The position numbers and the translations under genes were made by a program. Shown in pieces: positions 1 through 4,479 of a DNA stretch of 5,312 nucleotides. Position 1 is the stretch's first letter; the number at the start of each line of letters is the position of its first letter. Origin of the DNA: an uncultured Alphaproteobacteria bacterium (lineage in GTDB: Bacteria; Pseudomonadota; Alphaproteobacteria; CAKMZR01); contig CAKMZR010000126.1 in assembly GCA_929200455.1 (NCBI GenBank), positions 1 to 5,312 of the forward strand, read 5' to 3'. The notes under the pieces are model-generated. The model did not search any database and was not told the origin of the DNA. It worked only from the letters and a program-made list of their open reading frames with translations.

Positions 1-534
1 GAAGATGGGGTGCACCGTGATTTGTCGCGTCAGTTGGAACTGCGGACTATGGGTAGGGAGTATGAGGCCGTGGTGTGGGGAAGATTTTTGCATCGGAGTT
101 TGCGTGTGGACGCTCCGATAGGTCGAGACGAGAAGAGACGGGAAGCGTTTCGTGTTTGTGAGGGAGGACGGCCTGCGTTGAGTGAATTTTGGGGCAAAGA
201 GGTGCTGGCAGGTGGTGCGTATACGCTTGTAGGGTGTCGCTTGGGCACGGGTAGGACGCATCAGATAAGGGTTCATCTTAGTGATAGGGGTTATGAAGTT
301 GTGGGAGATCCTGTGTATGGTCGGCGTCGTGTGGGTAAGAGTAGGAGTTTGGGTCGAAGGTCGGGAGATGATTTTCTGCATCGTTGTCGAGAGGCGGTTT
401 TGGGTTTTCCGAGACAGGCTTTGCACGCGCGGAGTCTGGAATTTGATCATCCTGTGACGGGGGATCGTAAGATTTTTGGTGTAAACCCACCTGAGGACAT
501 GCAGGGGTTGTTAAGAATTTTGCGAGGAGAATGA
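1..534 (+). CDS. rluD: RluA-family 23S rRNA pseudouridine synthase (RluD-like), 5' end missing
   Basis: The frame is open from base 1 (177 visible codons) to a TGA at 532-534. The start and N-terminal half lie before the window, including any S4 RNA-binding domain and the HRLDxxTSG motif with the catalytic aspartate. The visible part has the RluA-family C-terminal catalytic signatures. REYEAVVWG is near visible residues 19-27. TGRTHQIRVHL is at residues 83-93, followed by GDPVYG. RQALHA and LEFDHPVTG follow before a PPEDM tail. Family knowledge: these cytoplasmic enzymes isomerise specific uridines to pseudouridine in RNA, and RluD acts on helix 69 of 23S rRNA. I infer RluD over RluA or RluC mainly from position, since an rluD-like gene directly before rpoH is common in alphaproteobacteria; the sequence alone supports only the family. 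The GTG at position 10 is internal and not a credible start. No terminator hairpin is visible after the stop. Confidence 0.9.
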   Translation, partial: EDGVHRDLSRQLELRTMGREYEAVVWGRFLHRSLRVDAPIGRDEKRREAFRVCEGGRPALSEFWGKEVLAGGAYTLVGCRLGTGRTHQIRVHLSDRGYEVVGDPVYGRRRVGKSRSLGRRSGDDFLHRCREAVLGFPRQALHARSLEFDHPVTGDRKIFGVNPPEDMQGLLRILRGE

Positions 535-552
535 GAAAAAGTGAAGAGCAGA

Positions 553-590
553 CGTTGAAATTTTGGTTATGATGGTCCATACTATATAAG
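553..590 (+). promoter_or_regulatory. Candidate rpoH promoter (heat-shock-like and/or sigma70-like)
   Basis: In the 92-bp gap before rpoH, GTTGAAA at 554-560 resembles the -35 of both sigma70 (TTGACA) and sigma32 (CTTGAAA). Read as sigma32, the -10 would be GTCCATAC at 575-582, 14 bp downstream, a partial match to CCCCATNT. Read as sigma70, CATACT at 578-583 is 17 bp downstream. A second reading pairs TTGGTT (563-568) with TATAAG (585-590) at 16 bp. A short inverted repeat, ATGG-T-CCAT (572-580), overlaps the proposed -10. Family knowledge: Caulobacter rpoH is partly autoregulated from a sigma32 promoter, which makes the first reading attractive. All matches are imperfect and were made by eye. 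Confidence 0.35.
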
Positions 591-626
591 GGTATTGGTT
601 TTATATTTATTTTTAGAAAGAGAAAC

Positions 627-1508
627 ATGTCATCAAGTATGCATCTTCCAGCGATATCGGGTGGTAACGGTTTTGACGATTATATGCGAGAAATTCGTAG
701 TTTTCCGGTCCTTGGGGCGGATGAGGAGAAGCTTCTGGCGAAGCGTTGGCATGAAAGCGGGGATGTGGAGGCAGCCCACCGCTTGGTGACGAGTCATTTG
801 AGGTTGGTGGCGAAGATAGCGATGGGTTATCGGGGTTACGGTATGCCTGTGTCGGATTTGATCGCGGAGGGCAATTTGGGGATGATGCAGGCGGTGAAGG
901 GATTTGATCCTGAGAGGGGTTTTCGTTTGTCGACTTATGCGATGTGGTGGGTGAGGGCGGCGATACAGGAATACATTTTGAAGAGCTGGTCGTTGGTGAA
1001 GATAGCGTCGACGGCGGTACAGAAGAAGTTATTTTTTAATTTGAATCGTGCGCGTCGTCAGATTCGTCTTTTGGATGAGGGTAAGATGACGCGTCAAGAG
1101 GAGTCTTCTGCGATAGCGGATTATCTTCAGGTGAACGAGAAGGATGTGGTTCAGATGGAGCAGCGGATGAGTGGTGGTGACTTGTCGTTGAACGCACCTG
1201 TATCTGAGGACGGAGAGGGTGAGTGGATTGATTGGTTGGAAGATGGTGGGGAGGATCATGGTACGGTATTGGCGGATCGTGATGAACTTTTGCACCGTCG
1301 GGGCTTGTTGGGAGATGCCTTGTCGCATTTGGGAGATCGTGAGCGTGATATTTTGGTGGGACGTCGTTTGAGCGAGAAGCCTGTGACTTTGGATGTGCTG
1401 AGTCGTCGTTATAACATTAGCCGTGAGCGTGTTCGCCAGATAGAGTTTCGGGCGTTTGATCGTGTGCGTGATGAGATGGTACGCGAAGACGATTCAGAGG
1501 ATAGATGA
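627..1508 (+). CDS. rpoH: RNA polymerase heat-shock sigma factor RpoH (sigma-32)
   Basis: This 293-residue protein has the usual RpoH length and order of regions. Region 1.2 is near residues 16-41 (YMREIRSFP...LLAKRW). Region 2, which binds core polymerase and the -10 element, spans about 51-125 and includes SHLRLVAKIA, DLIAEGNLGMMQAVKGFDP and STYAMWWVRAAIQEYILKSW. The RpoH box, diagnostic against RpoD, is at 132-140 (QKKLFFNLN). Region 4 ends in a helix-turn-helix at about 254-275 with RERVRQIE. It directs RNA polymerase to chaperone and protease promoters during heat and protein-folding stress. The start is the ATG at 627; a weak purine stretch AGAAAGAG precedes it, and an in-frame ATG at residue 5 is the alternative. 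The stop overlaps the next gene (ATGA at 1505-1508). The last RpoH-box residue is Asn140, where Arg is usual; see findings. Confidence 0.97.
   Translation: MSSSMHLPAISGGNGFDDYMREIRSFPVLGADEEKLLAKRWHESGDVEAAHRLVTSHLRLVAKIAMGYRGYGMPVSDLIAEGNLGMMQAVKGFDPERGFRLSTYAMWWVRAAIQEYILKSWSLVKIASTAVQKKLFFNLNRARRQIRLLDEGKMTRQEESSAIADYLQVNEKDVVQMEQRMSGGDLSLNAPVSEDGEGEWIDWLEDGGEDHGTVLADRDELLHRRGLLGDALSHLGDRERDILVGRRLSEKPVTLDVLSRRYNISRERVRQIEFRAFDRVRDEMVREDDSEDR
1496..1501 (+). promoter_or_regulatory. Ribosome binding site of yqaA inside the rpoH 3' end
   Basis: AGAGGA lies within the last codons of rpoH. It ends 3 nt before the ATG at 1505 and 6 nt before the second ATG at 1508. The longer spacing slightly favours the second ATG, giving a protein one residue shorter. 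With the ATGA overlap this arrangement suggests translational coupling to rpoH. Confidence 0.5.
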
Positions 1509-2137
1509 TGGAAGAGGGTGGGTCGGGGAAGGGAAAATTGTCTGAGGGTGGTGGTTTGGTGAAGTTTTTTTACAAGAGATTGATGATATTTTCTCGGGGT
1601 CGTTTTGCGTTGTGGATATTGGGGTTGGTGAGTTTTTTGAATAGTTCTATATTTCCGGTGCCCCAGGATGCGTTTTTACTGCCGATGATGTTGGCGAATC
1701 CGAAGAGGTCGTTTTTTTATGCGACATTTGTATTGATATGTTCGTGTGCGGGAGGCGTGGTGGGCTATGGCATAGGCTATTTTTTGTATGACACGGTGGG
1801 AGAGGCGATTGTAGATTTTTATGGTTATGCAGAGAGGGTGGAAGAGTTTAAGATTTTTTACGAGGAGTATGGTTGGGTGATGATAGTGGTAGCGGGGATT
1901 ACGCCGTTTCCTTATAAGATTATTACGATTATGAGTGGTTTTTTGGGTTATGGATTTGTGCCATTTTTGTTATCATCTCTTGCGGGACGTTCTTTAAGAT
2001 TTTATGCGTATGTATTGTTATTTATGTTTTTTGGAGAAAAGATGGTGGTTTGGATTGAGAGGTGGTTTGGTTATGTCGTTTTGGGCTTTGTATTGACGTT
2101 ACTATTGGTTTTATGGATTACGATTGGAGGTTTATGA
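1505..2137 (+). CDS. yqaA: YqaA/VTT-family (DedA-superfamily) inner-membrane protein
   Basis: This is a 210-residue hydrophobic protein with several membrane segments, roughly 34-62, 70-94, 124-146, 150-176 and 188-208. YqaA-type signatures are FPVPQDAFLLPMMLANP (50-66), a GYGIGYF glycine patch (87-93), ITPFPYK (132-138) and GRSLRFY (161-167). Known DedA/VTT proteins act in membrane homeostasis or lipid handling; no specific substrate can be read here. The first 18 residues are a polar, Gly/Glu-rich extension before the usual N-terminus, so the TTG at 1556 or GTG at 1559 (residues 18 and 19) are possible later starts. I kept the ATG at 1505 because it has a ribosome site and the ATGA coupling to rpoH. 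Two positions usually conserved in the family differ: Asn46 in place of the usual Glu, and PVPQD in place of PIPPD. The stop overlaps dsbB. Confidence 0.88.
   Translation: MMEEGGSGKGKLSEGGGLVKFFYKRLMIFSRGRFALWILGLVSFLNSSIFPVPQDAFLLPMMLANPKRSFFYATFVLICSCAGGVVGYGIGYFLYDTVGEAIVDFYGYAERVEEFKIFYEEYGWVMIVVAGITPFPYKIITIMSGFLGYGFVPFLLSSLAGRSLRFYAYVLLFMFFGEKMVVWIERWFGYVVLGFVLTLLLVLWITIGGL
2126..2130 (+). promoter_or_regulatory. Ribosome binding site of dsbB inside the yqaA 3' end
   Basis: GGAGG lies 3 nt before the ATG at 2134 and 6 nt before the ATG at 2137. It rules out the far upstream in-frame ATG at 2062, which sits inside yqaA. The layout (purine motif, 3 nt, ATGATGG) repeats that at the rpoH/yqaA junction. 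Confidence 0.6.
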
Positions 2138-2625
2138 TGGGTAGATTTCTTGAGGTTGATATGTGGAGGTATGGGTTTGTATTGACATCGTTTGTGATAA
2201 GTTTTTTTTTGGTGGCGGAGCACGTGTGGGGTTATGAGCCGTGTCCTTTGTGTGAGTGGCAGCGATATCCGTGGTATGGAAGTTTTATTTTGAGTTTAGT
2301 TTTATTGTGGGGATTTGGTGGAAGACTCTTAATTTTTGGAGAGTTTTTGTTGGGATTGCTGATGTTGATTGGTGGGAGTATAGGGGTATACCATGCGGGC
2401 ATAGAGTATGGATTTTGGGCAGGTCCTCTGACGTGTTCATCTGGACTGCCGGCAGAAGGTGGTGTGGATGAGTTACGAAGTTATTTGCTGGGTCGTGAGA
2501 CGGTATCGTGTGACGAGGCGTCGTGGACTCTTTGGGGCGTGAGCATGGCGGGTTACAATGTGTTGGTTTCGTATGGCGTTGTGGGATTGTTATTGTGGAG
2601 GTGGTTTACAAGAGGGAGGGTATGA
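2134..2625 (+). CDS. dsbB: Disulfide bond formation protein B (DsbB), DsbA-reoxidising quinone reductase
   Basis: Starting at ATG 2134 gives 163 residues, normal for DsbB; ATG 2137 is equally possible and better spaced from the GGAGG. The first periplasmic redox pair is CPLC at residues 37-40, in the family context EPCPLCEWQR. Arg44 matches the position of the quinone-contacting arginine. The second pair is Cys101 (LTCSSG) and Cys126 (SCDEASW). A GVSMAGYN motif (135-142) opens the last membrane helix. Four helices are visible, near 13-32, 48-68, 70-90 and 133-157. Family knowledge: DsbB takes electrons from reduced DsbA in the periplasm and passes them to membrane quinone. No dsbA is in the window. 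The gene overlaps yqaA (ATGA) upstream. Its last 20 bp overlap the 3' end of the convergent dctM. All four catalytic cysteines are intact, so it should be active. Confidence 0.95.
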   Translation: MMGRFLEVDMWRYGFVLTSFVISFFLVAEHVWGYEPCPLCEWQRYPWYGSFILSLVLLWGFGGRLLIFGEFLLGLLMLIGGSIGVYHAGIEYGFWAGPLTCSSGLPAEGGVDELRSYLLGRETVSCDEASWTLWGVSMAGYNVLVSYGVVGLLLWRWFTRGRV

Positions 2626-3979
2626 GTATGGAGAGGGAGGGAAAGAGGAGGAGTAGGGCGACGCGTAGAATTTCTGCACAGAAGAAGGGAAGGGTTCCTC
2701 TGAAGATGGAGGAGAGGGGCACATCTTTTGCGAGGGAGTGGATGACGTAGACATTGAGTCCGACGGGTGGAGTGATGAGTCCGAGTTCTACGACGGTGAG
2801 AGCGAGTATGCCGAACCAGAGTTTGAGGTTGTATGTGTCGAGTCCGAAAGCGGCATCGCTTGGAGAGACGTATTCACCGCCATTGATGGCGACGAGAGTT
2901 GGCCAGAAGAAGGGAACGACGATGAGTACGAGAGCGAGAGATTCGAGGGCGCATCCGAGTATGATGAGGATGAAGAGGATGAGTGCGACGATGATGAGGG
3001 GGTGTAGGTAAGAGGATTGAGCGGCCCATTCGGCGAGGGCTTGGGGGAGTTGTGTTCTGGAGAAGAAGCTTTTTAGAGTTTCTGCTCCGAAGAGGATGAG
3101 GGCGATGATGGCGGTAGTTTTTGAGGTATCGAGTACGGCGAGGGAGATTTTGTGGATTGAGAGTCTGTGTTTGTCTTTTCTGAAGGTGCCGAGAGCGAGG
3201 ATGCAGAGTGTTCCGAAGGCGGCGGCGGGGGTGGGAGTGAAGATGCCGAAAGCGAGTCCGAATATGATGAGTGCGAAGACGGCGATGGTGGGAATGAATC
3301 GTTTGAGGGTTTTGTGGGTATTGAGTTTGAGGGGTTTTTGAGGCGGGGTATGAAATTTTCTGGAAGAGATGAGGCAGACGATGGAGAAGGAAGCGACGGC
3401 GATGATTCCGGGAATGATGGCGGCTTGGAACATATCGATGATGCCGACTTCGACGACGACGGAATAGATGACAAGGACGATGGAGGGGGGTATGAGGATT
3501 CCGAGTGTGCCGCCTGCGGCGAGGAGTCCTGTGGAGAAGTGGTCTGGGAAGTTGAGTTGTCTTAGGGGTTGTAGGGCGATTCTGGTCATGGTTGCGGCGG
3601 TGGCAAGGGAAGAGCCTGAAACGGCTCCGAATCCGGCACATGAAGCGATGGTTGCGATGGGCACTCCGCTACGAAATTTTCTGAAGAGGAGGATGAATCC
3701 GTTGAGGAGGTCTGTATTGACGGCGGAGTGAGAAGCGAGGCTCCCCATGAGTATGAAGAGGGGGAGAGCGGAGAGGTAGTAGTTTGAGAAGAGGCTCCAG
3801 ATGAGGATTTTGTATTGTTTGAAGTAGGCGAGGAGGGAGAAGTGGGGAAGGATGAGGTCGATGGCGATGTGTCCGACGACGGCGGTCGTGATCATGGCAA
3901 GGGCGACGGGTACACGGAGTGCGAGTAGGGTGAGGAGGAAGAGGATTCCAGCGAACCCGAGGGGGATGAGTTCTGTCAT
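2606..3979 (-). CDS. dctM: TRAP transporter large membrane subunit DctM
   Basis: This 457-residue, very hydrophobic protein has a length and motif order matching DctM. ALPLFILMGSLAS is at 71-83, GFGAVSGSSLATAATM at 116-131, GGTLGILIPPSIVLVIY at 156-172 and GIFTPTPAAAFG at 245-256. CALESLALVLIVVPFFWP is at 343-360 and ELGLITPPVGLNVYVI at 398-413. About a dozen membrane segments are visible. Family knowledge: DctM is the ion-coupled translocation subunit that takes solute from the periplasmic receptor DctP and works with DctQ. The ATG overlaps the dctQ stop as ATGA (3976-3979). No Shine-Dalgarno-like purine run precedes it on the minus strand, so coupling to dctQ probably drives its translation. 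The C-terminus (RVALLLLFPSLSILIP) is family-like, so the 20-bp tail overlap with dsbB is genuine coding on both strands. Pro251 replaces the usual Glu of the TPTEA motif. Confidence 0.95.
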   Translation of the reverse strand: MTELIPLGFAGILFLLTLLALRVPVALAMITTAVVGHIAIDLILPHFSLLAYFKQYKILIWSLFSNYYLSALPLFILMGSLASHSAVNTDLLNGFILLFRKFRSGVPIATIASCAGFGAVSGSSLATAATMTRIALQPLRQLNFPDHFSTGLLAAGGTLGILIPPSIVLVIYSVVVEVGIIDMFQAAIIPGIIAVASFSIVCLISSRKFHTPPQKPLKLNTHKTLKRFIPTIAVFALIIFGLAFGIFTPTPAAAFGTLCILALGTFRKDKHRLSIHKISLAVLDTSKTTAIIALILFGAETLKSFFSRTQLPQALAEWAAQSSYLHPLIIVALILFILIILGCALESLALVLIVVPFFWPTLVAINGGEYVSPSDAAFGLDTYNLKLWFGILALTVVELGLITPPVGLNVYVIHSLAKDVPLSSIFRGTLPFFCAEILRVALLLLFPSLSILIPSLL

Positions 3980-4479
3980 AACTTTTGGGCGACGAGTGGG
4001 TATGAGGAGATAATTCCTGAGAGGAAGAGGGCGAACATGGGAGGGACGTAGAAGGGCCAGAAGCTGATGGAGAGTACGGAAGAGGAAGCGTGGTCTGAGT
4101 AGGCGTCGATAAGTCCGAAGAGGAGAGCAATGGAGAGGGAGAAGTAGAGTAGGGAGAAGAGGGCGAGGGAGGTGTATTGTGAGGTTGAGATAATTTTTTT
4201 ATGCCAAGGGATGAAGTCGACTTGGATGTGGGCGTAATGGAGTTGAGCGTAGGGGAGTGTCATGAAGAACGCGGTACCTGAAAGGAGGGCGACGATTTCT
4301 TCTATGCCTGAGATTCCGTTGAGGTTGAAGAGGGTTTTGTCGATGATGACGGTGAAGATGTGGAAGGCGGAAAGGGAGATGATGAGAAGGAGAGCGGCTC
4401 CACTGAAGAGTGCACATGAAGCGGCGAGGCGTCGTAGAAGGAGGGGGAAGGAGGGATTTGTGTTAGGGGTTATTTTCAT
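3976..4479 (-). CDS. dctQ: TRAP transporter small membrane subunit DctQ
   Basis: I place the start at the ATG of 4479-4477, giving 167 residues, typical for DctQ. The open frame runs upstream to 4680, but the extra 67 residues are polar and low-complexity and lie entirely on dctP coding sequence. Four membrane segments are visible near residues 18-45, 58-79, 101-124 and 140-160. The family signature is GIEEIVALLSG followed by LPYAQLHYAHIQVDF (75-89). Family knowledge: DctQ pairs with DctM in the inner membrane to form the transport complex and helps dock DctP. The start lies 17 bp inside the 3' end of dctP, and the stop overlaps the dctM start (ATGA). The minus strand just before the ATG reads AGTCCTCCACT, pyrimidine-rich and without a Shine-Dalgarno match, so initiation likely depends on coupling to dctP. 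Substrate is not deducible from this subunit. Confidence 0.9.
   Translation of the reverse strand: MKITPNTNPSFPLLLRRLAASCALFSGAALLLIISLSAFHIFTVIIDKTLFNLNGISGIEEIVALLSGTAFFMTLPYAQLHYAHIQVDFIPWHKKIISTSQYTSLALFSLLYFSLSIALLFGLIDAYSDHASSSVLSISFWPFYVPPMFALFLSGIISSYPLVAQKL

Noticed and set aside
535..626. RNA thermometer or terminator in the gap before rpoH
   Set aside because: Only short pairings are visible (ATGG/CCAT and ATAC/GTAT). There is no stable hairpin sequestering the start and no hairpin followed by a T-run.
2062..2133. 24-residue N-terminal extension of dsbB
   Set aside because: It lies inside yqaA, and the GGAGG at 2126-2130 points to the ATG pair at 2134/2137, which gives a standard DsbB length.
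2738..3007. Acidic 89-residue open frame on the + strand
   Set aside because: It is antisense to clearly conserved dctM and consists of Glu/Asp/Ser runs produced by GAG/GAT-rich sequence opposite CTC/ATC codons. It has no recognisable domain.
3167..3565. 132-residue acidic, glycine-rich open frame on the + strand
   Set aside because: Same cause: the mirror of hydrophobic dctM codons on the G/A-rich strand, with no family resemblance.
2874..3641. 255-residue Arg/His/Pro-rich open frame on the - strand
   Set aside because: It is an alternate-frame reading of dctM. The composition is typical of frameshifted C-rich coding sequence, while the overlapping dctM frame carries all the conserved motifs.
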